Source of the DNA: Parerythrobacter lutipelagi
GTDB taxonomy: Bacteria; Pseudomonadota; Alphaproteobacteria; Sphingomonadales; Sphingomonadaceae
Assembly: GCF_005434975.1 (NCBI RefSeq)
Contig: NZ_SKCJ01000002.1
Span: 744,001-808,000, forward strand
DNA length: 64,000 nucleotides
Direction of reading: 5' to 3'
Shown: piece after piece, positions 9,807 through 19,419 of the stretch
How the letters are laid out: each line of letters opens with the position of its first letter
Numbering within the stretch: position 1 is the first letter of the stretch
Notes under the pieces: generated by a model
What the model was told of the DNA's origin: nothing
Databases searched by the model: none
What the model saw: the letters and a program-made list of their open reading frames with translations, nothing else
Translations under genes and position numbers: made by a program

Positions 9807-10325
9807 ATGCCCTTCGCTGCCCATTACTCGCCGACCCGCTCAATCTTGCTTGCGCTGCTGGCCGCAGGGTTCGTCGCAGTCGGACTGTGGATGCTCGGCG
9901 TGTTTGGCGAGGTGCCGGGGGGCGGTCGGCGTCTGCCTGACTGGGCGGTGCCGGTTATCGGCTGGCTCGCTATCGTCTTCTTCGGACCGTTCATGGCGCT
10001 GCACCTGTACAAGGCCGTGACCGGCGGAATTTCGGTGCGGATCGATGAAAGCGGGATGTTGCTCCGCGACTATTCGGACAAGACCATCCCCTGGGATGAC
10101 TTCACCGCGCTCAGCACGCAGAACATGATGGGCACCAACATGCTGCTGTTCGATGTGGTGGACGCGCGCGAGGCGGAGTTCGGGTGGTTCCGGCGAATGA
10201 CGATACCGATGAACCGGAGCATGAACGGCTATGGCAATTCGGTCGTCGTCAACAACACCAATCGCAGCCACGCGGAATTGCTCGACGCCATCGCGCAATT
10301 CGCCCCGCCGCGGCTGCTGCGATAG
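9807..10325 (+). CDS. STM3941-like membrane protein with PH-like domain
   Basis: This 172-residue protein has two N-terminal membrane helices (about residues 12-33 and 45-65). A soluble region beginning ISVRIDESGMLLRDYSDKTIPWDD follows and resembles the small PH-like domain proteins of the STM3941 type. The function is unknown. The ATG at 9807 is chosen over an in-frame TTG at 9786. It lies 21 bases after the preceding membrane protein gene. The family call rests on general pattern, with WDDFTALS after the beta-strand region, and is moderate. Confidence 0.55.
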   Translation: MPFAAHYSPTRSILLALLAAGFVAVGLWMLGVFGEVPGGGRRLPDWAVPVIGWLAIVFFGPFMALHLYKAVTGGISVRIDESGMLLRDYSDKTIPWDDFTALSTQNMMGTNMLLFDVVDAREAEFGWFRRMTIPMNRSMNGYGNSVVVNNTNRSHAELLDAIAQFAPPRLLR

Positions 10326-10377
10326 ACCGCCATAGGTCTGGCTGCGCATCGGCCAGCGGATTGTGGTAAATGGCGCT

Positions 10378-10872
10378 ATGCGCTGGTTTCATCTTCTTGC
10401 CGCAACCACGGTATTAGTTGCCGCCGATCCGGCTGTGCCGTGCGAGCCGGATATCGGGATCGAGGATATTCGCGCACATCTGTTCCTCACCCACAATGGC
10501 ACATTGTCGGACGACATCCTTGCGGAAGGATCCGGCTTCGTCGGCTGGAACACAATTATCGCTGACGAACTCACGCGGGGCCCAGCCGACGATGTGTTGG
10601 TGGTGGTCGAAGTCTCGAGCGGCTCGGAGGATTATATCGCCGATCCTCTCGAGATTTGGGTCACCGCTTCGCAGCGCGGGCCGGGTGAGGATGGCGGCCC
10701 GCTGGTGGAAATTGGCCGCCGGACTGTCCAGGGCATGGTGCTCGGCAGTGACGGACGCGCGTCTGCCGCGCTGTATCTGCCCGACAGCACTTGTGCCGGG
10801 CAATTGACCATTCACGCCCGTTTGCGCGGCGAAGAACGGACCAGGAAACTCCACCTCTACTGCGGCGAATAG
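10378..10872 (+). CDS. Uncharacterised secreted protein
   Basis: This 164-residue protein has an N-terminal signal peptide (MRWFHLLAATTVLVAADPAVP) and is otherwise soluble and acidic, with two cysteines in the mature part (CEPDIGI near the N-terminus and STCAGQ) plus a third at the C-terminal HLYCGE. No known domain was recognised. The frame is open for five codons upstream to a GTG, but the ATG at 10378 starts the signal peptide. It precedes the BlaI regulator gene by 141 bases on the same strand and is probably not part of that operon. Confidence 0.6.
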   Translation: MRWFHLLAATTVLVAADPAVPCEPDIGIEDIRAHLFLTHNGTLSDDILAEGSGFVGWNTIIADELTRGPADDVLVVVEVSSGSEDYIADPLEIWVTASQRGPGEDGGPLVEIGRRTVQGMVLGSDGRASAALYLPDSTCAGQLTIHARLRGEERTRKLHLYCGE

Positions 10873-10946
10873 GCTCTCTGTCGGCAATTGGACGTCCCTG
10901 AAATGTCGTTCATCGAACATGAACGCCCGTTCATCCACGCTTCATG

Positions 10947-10975
10947 TTTACAACCGTAGTCGATGCGCCTACAGA
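10947..10975 (+). promoter_or_regulatory. Candidate sigma-70-type promoter of the blaI-blaR1-like operon
   Basis: TTTACA at 10947-10952 matches the -35 consensus at five of six positions. It is followed after 17 bases by TACAGA at 10970-10975, a weaker -10. Transcription would start near 10982, about 30 bases before the blaI GTG. Both elements overlap the two dyads described as operators, which fits repression by BlaI. Confidence 0.45.
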
Positions 10976-10979
10976 CGTA
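10949..10979. promoter_or_regulatory. Paired BlaI-type operator half-sites
   Basis: TACAACCGTA (10949-10958) and TACAGACGTA (10970-10979) share the form TACA-NN-CGTA. Each differs by one base from the TACA-NN-TGTA dyad bound by BlaI/MecI repressors. The centres are 21 bases apart, two helical turns, so two dimers would bind the same face of the DNA. They lie directly upstream of a BlaI-family gene, which supports autoregulation. Confidence 0.5.
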
Positions 10980-11013
10980 ATCGTCCAGAGCGACGACAAG
11001 AGGGAGGTCCGGC

Positions 11014-11403
11014 GTGGCACTGCCAGCAGACAACAAGCCAGAGCGGATAAGCGAAGCCGAGCATGCGGTGATGGAGGTACTGTGGGAACGCAGCCCGCTG
11101 ACCGCTGCCGAGGTTTGCGAAGCGGTTTGTGAAGCGCGCGACTGGTCGATGCCGACGGTCAAGACTTTGCTGAGCCGCCTTGTCGCCAAGAATGCCGTTG
11201 CCACCGCACCTGACGGTCGCCGTTTCCTTTACACGCCGGTCCTCGCGAAGGCCGACTATATCGGCACGGAATCGCGCCGTCTGGTCGATCGCCTGTTCGC
11301 TGGCCGCGCTGCGCCGCTGTTCGCGCATCTGGCGGAACGGGAAGCGTTGAGCGAGAAAGATATCGACGAAATGGAAGCCCTGCTCAAGGAGCTGCGCAAA
11401 TGA
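11014..11403 (+). CDS. BlaI/MecI/CopY-family transcriptional repressor
   Basis: This 129-residue protein has the winged-helix region ISEAEHAVMEVLWERSPLTA with WSMPTVKTLLSRLVAKNAV and the wing GRRFLYTP, followed by a helical dimerisation tail. BlaI repressors bind TACA-N-TGTA dyads and are inactivated by proteolysis triggered by a membrane M56 protease. The next gene encodes exactly such a protease and overlaps this one in an ATGA. The start is GTG 11014, preceded by GGGAGGTCC. Two dyads upstream suggest that it represses its own operon. Confidence 0.92.
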   Translation: MALPADNKPERISEAEHAVMEVLWERSPLTAAEVCEAVCEARDWSMPTVKTLLSRLVAKNAVATAPDGRRFLYTPVLAKADYIGTESRRLVDRLFAGRAAPLFAHLAEREALSEKDIDEMEALLKELRK

Positions 11404-12986
11404 GCGCGCTGGTGGGTGAGGGGCCCGAGCAATTCCTGCTCGAAACGCTGCTGTGGACCGGCGTGCTGATCGGCATCGTTCTGCTGCTCCGCCGGCCGGT
11501 GAGCCGCTGGCTCGGCCCGCAGGCGGCCTATGCGCTGTGGGCCTTGCCGTTCGCGCGCCTGTTGATGCCGCCGCTTGAACTGCCGGCATGGCTTGCCCCG
11601 GCCGAACCTGCTGCGCCCGACGCTTCGTTCACCTATACCGTCATGACCAGCGAGGAAGCTGCCGCACCGCTTGCCGCGACACCTGCAGCAGAGCCGGTCA
11701 ACTGGCTGGCGATCGCGCTGGTTATCTGGGCGCTGGGAACCACTGCTTTTCTGGTCCGCCGCTTCCAGCAATATTTTGCCATGCGCCGAGAGTTGCTCGC
11801 AGAAGCGCGTCCAATGGGCGAAGCGGGCAAGGTCCGCCTGATTGAAACGCCAGCGACCAATGCCCCGATAGCATTCGGCGTGCGCGACAAGATCATCGCA
11901 TTGCCGCTTGGTTTCATGGCCCTGACCGAGCGGACCACGCGTGATCTCGCCTTGGAGCACGAACTTGCTCACCACCGCGGGCATGACCTGCTCGCCAATT
12001 TCGCGGTCCAGCCGCTCTTCGCAATGCACTGGTTCAACCCATTGGGGTGGGTTGGCTGGCGGGCGATGCGGCGCGACCAGGAAGCCGCCTGCGATGCCCG
12101 GGTCATCGCGTCGCGCGGGACTGAACACAAGGGGGCTTACGCTTCCGTCATAGCCGGTTTTGCGACCGGTCCTCATGTCGCACTGGCAGCGCCCATGGCG
12201 TGCCCGGTGCTGGGCGACAAATCCATTATCCACCGTCTCAGGAGTTTGACGATGTCCGATATTTCCCCGCGCCGCCGCACAGCCGGCCGCGCCTTGATGG
12301 CCGCCGGCTTGCTCGCCCTGCCGCTGACTGCAACCATCACTTATGCCAGCGCACCGGCTGCGCCAGCGGCCCCGGCTGCACCTCTCTCGTCACTTGCACC
12401 GGGTGCGGTACCGGTGCCGCCCGCACCCCCGGCGCCGCCGTTGCCGATGATGCTCCAGGCTGCGCCTGACATCGAAGTCGAAGTCGATGAAAACGGTGAT
12501 ACGGTTCGGGTCGAGCGCCGGGTCATCGTGCACAACACGTCTGAAAAGCATGCCGATGGTTCAGAGCATCCGGCAAAGCATGTCGAGCGCAAGGTCATGA
12601 TCCGCGATCCGGAAAACAAGCTTAGCGCTGCCGATCGGGACAAGATCATGGCTGAAGTTCGCCGCAGCCTCGACGAAGCGGATGCGGAAATCGATGCGGC
12701 GATGCACCAAATGCGCGTCGCAAAGATCGAGCTCGATGGTGCCAAACATGGCATGACCAAGGTCAGCATTGAATGCCGCGGCGGAGACAAGGGTGCCGAA
12801 TGGCGGACCAAAGACGGCGAGACTGTAACCCGCTTGTGCACCAGCGATGTGATGGCGCAGGCACTCGAAGGGCTGAAGCAGGCCCGCGCGGAAATTGCGC
12901 GCACCAGAGAAATGGACGCGGAAATGCGCGCTGAAGTGATCAAGGCGCTCGACGAGAAAATCGCCAGCTGGAAAAGTCGGGACTGA
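11400..12986 (+). CDS. BlaR1-like M56 membrane metalloprotease with a non-penicillin-binding C-terminal domain
   Basis: This 528-residue protein has membrane helices near residues 13-30, 42-58, 100-118 and 295-318. The M56 protease signature HELAH is at 187-191, with a downstream zinc-ligand glutamate in DQEAACD and the APIAFGVRDKIIALP segment. BlaR1 proteins use this domain to cause loss of the BlaI repressor. The outer part is unlike BlaR1: instead of a penicillin-binding sensor with SxxK and KTG, there is an Ala-Pro-rich linker (320-350) and about 170 charged, partly helical residues. What it senses is therefore unknown. It overlaps blaI by 4 bases, and a terminator-like hairpin follows. 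Confidence 0.88.
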   Translation: MSALVGEGPEQFLLETLLWTGVLIGIVLLLRRPVSRWLGPQAAYALWALPFARLLMPPLELPAWLAPAEPAAPDASFTYTVMTSEEAAAPLAATPAAEPVNWLAIALVIWALGTTAFLVRRFQQYFAMRRELLAEARPMGEAGKVRLIETPATNAPIAFGVRDKIIALPLGFMALTERTTRDLALEHELAHHRGHDLLANFAVQPLFAMHWFNPLGWVGWRAMRRDQEAACDARVIASRGTEHKGAYASVIAGFATGPHVALAAPMACPVLGDKSIIHRLRSLTMSDISPRRRTAGRALMAAGLLALPLTATITYASAPAAPAAPAAPLSSLAPGAVPVPPAPPAPPLPMMLQAAPDIEVEVDENGDTVRVERRVIVHNTSEKHADGSEHPAKHVERKVMIRDPENKLSAADRDKIMAEVRRSLDEADAEIDAAMHQMRVAKIELDGAKHGMTKVSIECRGGDKGAEWRTKDGETVTRLCTSDVMAQALEGLKQARAEIARTREMDAEMRAEVIKALDEKIASWKSRD

Positions 12987-13016
12987 CCGCTTTTCCCGAG
13001 GCGAAAGTTCCGCATG

Positions 13017-13050
13017 GGGCGGGGAGGCAGAGGCTTCTCCGCCCTTTCTC
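13017..13050 (+). terminator. Rho-independent terminator after the BlaR1-like gene
   Basis: GGGCGGGGAG (13017-13026) can pair with TTCTCCGCCC (13035-13044) in a ten-pair stem with two G-T pairs and an eight-base loop. TTTCTC follows at once. It should separate the blaI-M56 pair from creD at least partly. Confidence 0.6.
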
Positions 13051-13172
13051 ATGGGCTGGGACGGCTCATGCCCGATCCATGGCATCGCGCCTGTCGCGGC
13101 CATCCTCCACATTCAGTAGACATTCATTCGTCGCTCGTATTGCACGGCTCGTCGTAATGGAGGAGGATTGGA

Positions 13173-14567
13173 ATGACCCAGCGCAGCCCGGGGCTGAAGC
13201 TTTTGTTCGTGTGCATCATCGGCTTCGTGCTGCTTGTGCCGCTCATCATGGTCTACGCGCTGGTCAACGACCGGCAGTCCCAATCGGAGGTCGCGCAGGA
13301 TGCGATCACCGCAGGTTGGGGCGGTGAGCAGACTATTGCCGGCCCGGTGCTGGTCATTCCTTTCACCGGCACTTCGGTCGAGACGGAAACGGTCAATGGG
13401 GAGCAACGCCGCCGGACCGTGACGGCGCGGCGGGAGCTGTTTCTTGCGCCCACGCAGCAGAGCATCGCGACCGAGCTGACACCGGACTACAAGGAATATT
13501 CGATTTACCGTTCGGTGATCTACGATTCCGATACGCAAGGCACCGCCAGTTTTGACTTGCCGGAGGATTTTTCGCGACTTGGCATCGAGCGCAGCGCTTT
13601 GCTGCTCGATCAGGCCGAATTGCGTTTCGGCATTTCCGATCCGCGCGGACTGACTGACGGGACATCGGTTTCGGTTGGTGGTCAGGCGATGACGTTGCAG
13701 CCTGGCAATGGCCCGCGCAGCACGGGCGGGAACGGCTTCTCGACCGCTGTGGATTGGGATGGGAGCGCCTCGCTGGAAGTCGCCTGGGTCTACGGCCTGC
13801 GGGGCAGCAAATCATTCGCCATGGTCCCACGAGGCGGCGAGACCGAATGGACGATTTCATCACCCTGGCAGCACCCGAGTTTCGGCGGCAGCTTCCTGCC
13901 TGAGAACGACAGCCGCGAAGTCACGAGCGACGGTTTCAAGGCGACTTATTCGGGGATCACCAACCTTGCCTTGGGAGAAGCGCTGGTGACTCTCGACGAG
14001 GCCGGACCGCCGCCACCGCATGCGTCCGAGCGCATGGCCTATGATGCACCGATCGCAGCTGGTCAGAGCAAGTCTGCCACGATCAGGCTGGTCGAGCCGG
14101 TCGACCTTTACAGCCAGGTCGACCGGTCGGTGAAATATGGCTTCCTGTTCATCGGTTTCACCTTCCTGGCCTATCTGATGTTCGATGTGGTTGGCGGCGC
14201 ACGTGTCGCTTCGGCGGAATATTTGCTGACCGGTGTCGGGCTGGTGCTGTTCTTCGTCATGCTGCTCGCTTTCGCCGAAGTGGTCGGATTCACCTGGGCG
14301 TACATTGTGGCCAGCGCGGCGGTGATCGGGCTGCTGACAAGCTACAGCGCGGCAATCCTGGGAGGATGGCGACGGGCAGGAATGATCGGCGGCATGCTGA
14401 CCGGCCTCTACGTGACGCTCTACATTCTGCTCAGCCTTGAAGCATGGGCGCTGATGATCGGCTCAGTGTTGCTGTTCGCCGCGCTCGCTGCCGTTATGTA
14501 CGCCACGCGCAACGTCGAATGGTCGCTCAGGCAGGGCGAGGAGCACGAGGAAAGCTTTGCGGTGTGA
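13173..14567 (+). CDS. creD: Inner membrane protein CreD
   Basis: This 464-residue protein has the CreD layout: one N-terminal transmembrane helix (about 8-29), a periplasmic beta-rich domain of about 300 residues, and a bundle of about six helices at the C-terminus (from VKYGFLFIGFTFLAYLMFDVV onward). In Enterobacteria and Aeromonas, CreD belongs to the CreBC regulon and is linked to envelope integrity and beta-lactam response; the mechanism is unsolved. Here it follows a BlaI/M56 pair and not CreBC, so control by BlaI-like signalling is possible. GGAGGA precedes the ATG at good spacing. A bidirectional terminator hairpin follows the gene. Confidence 0.85.
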   Translation: MTQRSPGLKLLFVCIIGFVLLVPLIMVYALVNDRQSQSEVAQDAITAGWGGEQTIAGPVLVIPFTGTSVETETVNGEQRRRTVTARRELFLAPTQQSIATELTPDYKEYSIYRSVIYDSDTQGTASFDLPEDFSRLGIERSALLLDQAELRFGISDPRGLTDGTSVSVGGQAMTLQPGNGPRSTGGNGFSTAVDWDGSASLEVAWVYGLRGSKSFAMVPRGGETEWTISSPWQHPSFGGSFLPENDSREVTSDGFKATYSGITNLALGEALVTLDEAGPPPPHASERMAYDAPIAAGQSKSATIRLVEPVDLYSQVDRSVKYGFLFIGFTFLAYLMFDVVGGARVASAEYLLTGVGLVLFFVMLLAFAEVVGFTWAYIVASAAVIGLLTSYSAAILGGWRRAGMIGGMLTGLYVTLYILLSLEAWALMIGSVLLFAALAAVMYATRNVEWSLRQGEEHEESFAV

Positions 14568-14576
14568 TGGGGACAG

Positions 14577-14600
14577 GCGGGGGCCAGTTTGGTCCCCGCC
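14577..14600. terminator. Hairpin between convergent creD and ypfJ genes
   Basis: GGCGGGG (14577-14583) pairs with CCCCGCC (14594-14600), extended by CCA with TGG past one bulged T, closing a GTT loop. It is placed exactly between two convergent stop codons and can serve both directions, though T-runs are short. Confidence 0.55.
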
Positions 14601-15467
14601 TTACTGCATCTCGACGATCCGGTCGCACTGGGTGTCATCGCCCGATTGCAAACCAAGCTGTAGCGCCTGCATCCGCTGCTGGCTGGTGCCGTGGGTGAAG
14701 CCTTCCGGATTGACCCGCTGGCCGGCGCTTCTCTGGAGCGTGTCGTCCCCGATCGCAGCGGCAGCGCGCATCCCTTCTTCGAGATCGCCCGGTTCGATCA
14801 GGTTGCGGTTCTTGCCCGCCCACACGCCGGCATAGCAATCGGCCTGCAGTTCCATCCGCACCTGCAGCTGGTTCGACTGGCGCGGGTTGCGCTGCTGCAA
14901 GCTGCGTATCTGGCCGGCAACGCCGGTCAGATACTGGATATGGTGGCCGTATTCGTGCGCGATGACATAGTAGCGCGCAAAATCACCGCCTTTGCCCGAC
15001 ATGCTCGCCAGCTGGTCGTAGAAATTCACATCGATGTAGATCGTCTGGTCGCCCGGGCAGTAGAACGGCCCCATGCCGACAGAGCCGCTGCCGCAACCGG
15101 TGCTGAAACGGTTGCTTGCGGGGAAACGCAGGATCGGGTCCTGGAATGGCACGCCGGCCTGTTGGAAAACCGGCTGCCAGGTGTCGTTGAGCGATGACAG
15201 AGCGTTGCAGGTCTCCAGCGCATACTGGTTCGAATTGCAGAGTTCTTCCGCCGTCTGACCGCCGGCTTGCTCCATTCGTGGAGCGGTTTGTGTGTCACCG
15301 CCGCCGAGCATTTGTGCCGGATCGACGCCGAATACCAGCGCAGCAATCAGCACTATGACCAAAGTCCCGCAGCCCGCCTTGCCTCCGCCGCCGCCGGGGA
15401 ATCCGCCGCCGCCTCCGCGAGTGGTGCCGACACGGATATTGCTAGGATCGAAGCGGTTCAGACGCAT
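14601..15467 (-). CDS. ypfJ: YpfJ-family neutral zinc metallopeptidase
   Basis: This 288-residue protein has a glycine-rich N-terminal cytoplasmic tail (GGGGGFPGGGGG), one membrane helix (about residues 33-47) and a periplasmic domain. The zinc motif HEYGHH is at 171-176 with a downstream glutamate in MELQADCYAGVWA. That arrangement defines the YpfJ/putative neutral zinc metallopeptidase family, of unknown substrate. Four cysteines in the mature part (LCNSN, ETCNA, TGCGSG, FYCPGD) probably form disulphides. It is transcribed divergently from bdhA. Confidence 0.88.
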   Translation of the reverse strand: MRLNRFDPSNIRVGTTRGGGGGFPGGGGGKAGCGTLVIVLIAALVFGVDPAQMLGGGDTQTAPRMEQAGGQTAEELCNSNQYALETCNALSSLNDTWQPVFQQAGVPFQDPILRFPASNRFSTGCGSGSVGMGPFYCPGDQTIYIDVNFYDQLASMSGKGGDFARYYVIAHEYGHHIQYLTGVAGQIRSLQQRNPRQSNQLQVRMELQADCYAGVWAGKNRNLIEPGDLEEGMRAAAAIGDDTLQRSAGQRVNPEGFTHGTSQQRMQALQLGLQSGDDTQCDRIVEMQ

Positions 15468-15516
15468 GGATGCTCCCCCGGAGTGTTATATCTCGTCCGG
15501 CGATTGCGCTGGACAC

Positions 15517-15541
15517 GGAACTTAATGCTCGCAAATACGCT
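15517..15541 (+). promoter_or_regulatory. Candidate general-stress (EcfG-type) promoter upstream of bdhA
   Basis: GGAAC at 15517-15521 is followed after 16 bases by CGCT at 15538-15541. The EcfG consensus of alphaproteobacteria is GGAAC-N16/17-CGTT, so the -10 has one mismatch. The implied transcript start is about 35-40 bases ahead of the bdhA ATG. A single mismatched match can occur by chance. Confidence 0.25.
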
Positions 15542-15584
15542 CGCAGGTAAAGCCCGCAAGATTCACAACCTCCAGGAGATCGCA

Positions 15585-16340
15585 ATGTTCCTTTCCGGCA
15601 AACGCGCACTTGTGACCGGCTCGACATCGGGCATCGGTCTGGCTGTCGCACGCGCGCTGGCCGCTGAAGGGGCAGACATTGTCCTGAACGGGTTTGGCGA
15701 TGCTGCTGAGATCGCGACGCTGTGCGACGAGTTATCGGCCCGGCATGTCGGTGCGGATCTGTTGTCGCAGGAAGGCTGCGAGCAATTGATGGCCGAAGCC
15801 GGGCCGGTTGATATTCTCATCAACAACGCCGGTATGCAGCACGTCGCGCCGGTGGACGATTTCCCGGTCGACAGGTGGAATGCGATCATTGCGCTCAATC
15901 TCACAGCGGCGTTCCACACCGTGCGGCTGGCTGTGCCGCATATGAAGGAACGGGGGTGGGGCCGGATCATCAACACCGCCAGCGCGCATTCGAAGACTGC
16001 CTCACCGTTCAAAAGCGCGTATAACGCCAGCAAACACGGGATCGACGGCTTCACGAAAACGATCGCGCTGGAACTCGCGCAGACCGGTGTGACGGCGAAT
16101 TGCATCAGCCCGGGCTATGTGTGGACCCCGCTGGTCGAAAACCAGATACCGGACACCATGAAGGCGCGCGGCATGACCCGCGACGAAGTGATCAACGATG
16201 TCCTGCTGGCGAAAACGCCGACAAAGAAGTTCGTCCAGCCGGCAGAAATCGGCGCGCTCGCGGCGTTCCTTTGCCGCGAGGAAGCTGGCAATGTAACCGG
16301 GGCGAACTGGAGCATCGATGGCGGCTGGACCGCTCAGTAG
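15585..16340 (+). CDS. bdhA: 3-hydroxybutyrate dehydrogenase
   Basis: This 251-residue SDR interconverts (R)-3-hydroxybutyrate and acetoacetate with NAD+, a step in use of polyhydroxybutyrate or ketone bodies. Family-specific features are the NNAGMQHVAPVDDFP segment, Ser133, Tyr146 and Lys150 in the TASAHS and SAYNASKHG region, and the ISPGYVWTPLVE loop. The total length is typical. GGAG precedes the ATG at 15585 at good spacing; a much longer open frame upstream overlaps the divergent ypfJ and is not coding. A possible stress promoter lies upstream. Confidence 0.92.
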   Translation: MFLSGKRALVTGSTSGIGLAVARALAAEGADIVLNGFGDAAEIATLCDELSARHVGADLLSQEGCEQLMAEAGPVDILINNAGMQHVAPVDDFPVDRWNAIIALNLTAAFHTVRLAVPHMKERGWGRIINTASAHSKTASPFKSAYNASKHGIDGFTKTIALELAQTGVTANCISPGYVWTPLVENQIPDTMKARGMTRDEVINDVLLAKTPTKKFVQPAEIGALAAFLCREEAGNVTGANWSIDGGWTAQ

Positions 16341-16367
16341 CGCAGGCGAGGAGAGGAAGCAGGGGTT

Positions 16368-17840
16368 ATGACAGGGTTGCGCAGCCTGATCGCCTTGCTG
16401 GCGGCATTGGCGCTTGGCGCCTGCGCAACCGTGCCTTCGGCCGAAACCGACTTCGCTGCCGCTCGCAGCGCGCTCGACGAACATATCAGGGTGCTCGCTG
16501 CGCCTGAATATGGCGGGCGCGCGCCTGGCACTGAAGGCGGCCGGATGACCGAACAATATATCGCCGACCAGCTGGCGGCCTATGGCTTCGAGCCTGGCGC
16601 GGGCGGCGGTGAATGGCGCCAGCCAATCGAGCTTTCGAGCTATGCGCCCCGCTCATCAACCCTGACAGTCGTTCAGGGCCGCCGCGATGCGACGATCAGC
16701 GGCGAGGGCCTGGTCGTCAGAATGGAGGCCAAGACTTTCAGCTTCGCCGACAAGATCGCGGTGTTCGTCGGTTCGGACCTGCGGCTGCGCGAAGGATCAC
16801 TCAAAGGGCAGGTCGCCTTCGTCCATGCAGATGATGTGCAATCTGTCGCGACCGCCCTGTTGGCGGCAGAACCGGGAGCGATCGTTGCCCTGTTCGAAGA
16901 TCAGGAACGGTACGAGCAGTTTGCAAGGGGTTTCCGCCGCGGCCGTTTCAGTCTTGCGACACAAGAGGACGAAACAACCGCGTTCGCTCTGTTGTCGCCT
17001 GCCAATGTCGAGATTCTTTCGCGCGTGCTCGGCACTCCTGTCGCGGAGATTGCCGAAGAGGCACGCGCAGCCAACGGGCCGATCCTGCTGGCCGCGACCG
17101 CCAGTCTGGTTGGCGAACAGAGCCGCGAAACTATCGAGACTGCAAATGTCATCGGTCGTCTCCCGGGCAAGGAAATCGGCAGCGGTGTGGTGCTAATGCT
17201 GTCGCATTGGGACCATCTGGGAACCTGCGGCAACGAAGACGATGAAGATCGGCTGTGCAATGGCGCAGTGGACAATGCGAGCGGCGTCGGCGTGATGCTC
17301 GAGACCGCTCGCATTGTCGCCGCCAGCGGACCGCTCGACCGCGATCTTTACGTCGTCGGTACGACGGCGGAAGAGCTCGGCTTGCTGGGGGCCGAAGCCT
17401 TGGCCGAGGACCCGCCGTTCGCGCTTCCGACAGTCGTGGCGGCGTTCAATATGGATACCATGGCAATTTCGCCCCGAGGTGCGCCGATAACGGTGATCGG
17501 CGACGGACGTACTCCGCTTGATCGCGGCATACGCGAAGTGGCCGGAGCACTCGGCCGGACGCTTGATATTCGTGAGGAACACCAGCAGTTTGTCCGGCGG
17601 CAGGATGGCTGGGCTCTACTTTCGCGCGATGTTCCAACGGTTCTGGTCGGCACAGCAATGGGTGACGAACAGGCGTTCTCGGATTTCATGTCGACTCACT
17701 ATCACGCAGCGAGTGATGAGTGGCGCGAAGACCTCGAATTGGGCGGTGCGACGGAGGATATCTTCCTCCATGTGGCGCTGCTCGAATATTTCGGCAGCGG
17801 AGCGACATACAATCCGGGCGAAGACGCGCCCGAGCAATAG
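16368..17840 (+). CDS. M28-family zinc peptidase lipoprotein
   Basis: This 490-residue protein has a lipoprotein signal ending in LGAC (Cys19). The M28 aminopeptidase zinc ligands are visible: SHWDH with His280 and Asp282, GAVDNASG with Asp302, TAEELG with Glu335/Glu336, and NMDT with Asp363. A protease-associated-type insert lies at about residues 95-250. The final ligand histidine is probably in STHYHAASDE. It should be an envelope-attached aminopeptidase; the substrate is not known. It starts 27 bases after bdhA. Confidence 0.9.
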   Translation: MTGLRSLIALLAALALGACATVPSAETDFAAARSALDEHIRVLAAPEYGGRAPGTEGGRMTEQYIADQLAAYGFEPGAGGGEWRQPIELSSYAPRSSTLTVVQGRRDATISGEGLVVRMEAKTFSFADKIAVFVGSDLRLREGSLKGQVAFVHADDVQSVATALLAAEPGAIVALFEDQERYEQFARGFRRGRFSLATQEDETTAFALLSPANVEILSRVLGTPVAEIAEEARAANGPILLAATASLVGEQSRETIETANVIGRLPGKEIGSGVVLMLSHWDHLGTCGNEDDEDRLCNGAVDNASGVGVMLETARIVAASGPLDRDLYVVGTTAEELGLLGAEALAEDPPFALPTVVAAFNMDTMAISPRGAPITVIGDGRTPLDRGIREVAGALGRTLDIREEHQQFVRRQDGWALLSRDVPTVLVGTAMGDEQAFSDFMSTHYHAASDEWREDLELGGATEDIFLHVALLEYFGSGATYNPGEDAPEQ

Positions 17841-17889
17841 CGCCACTTTCTGCGCGCATGGGCTAGCCGAGCGTCATGGTTCCGGTTAA

Positions 17890-19401
<1,512 letters not shown>

Positions 19402-19419
19402 CCTTGCAGGAGCAGGGGC

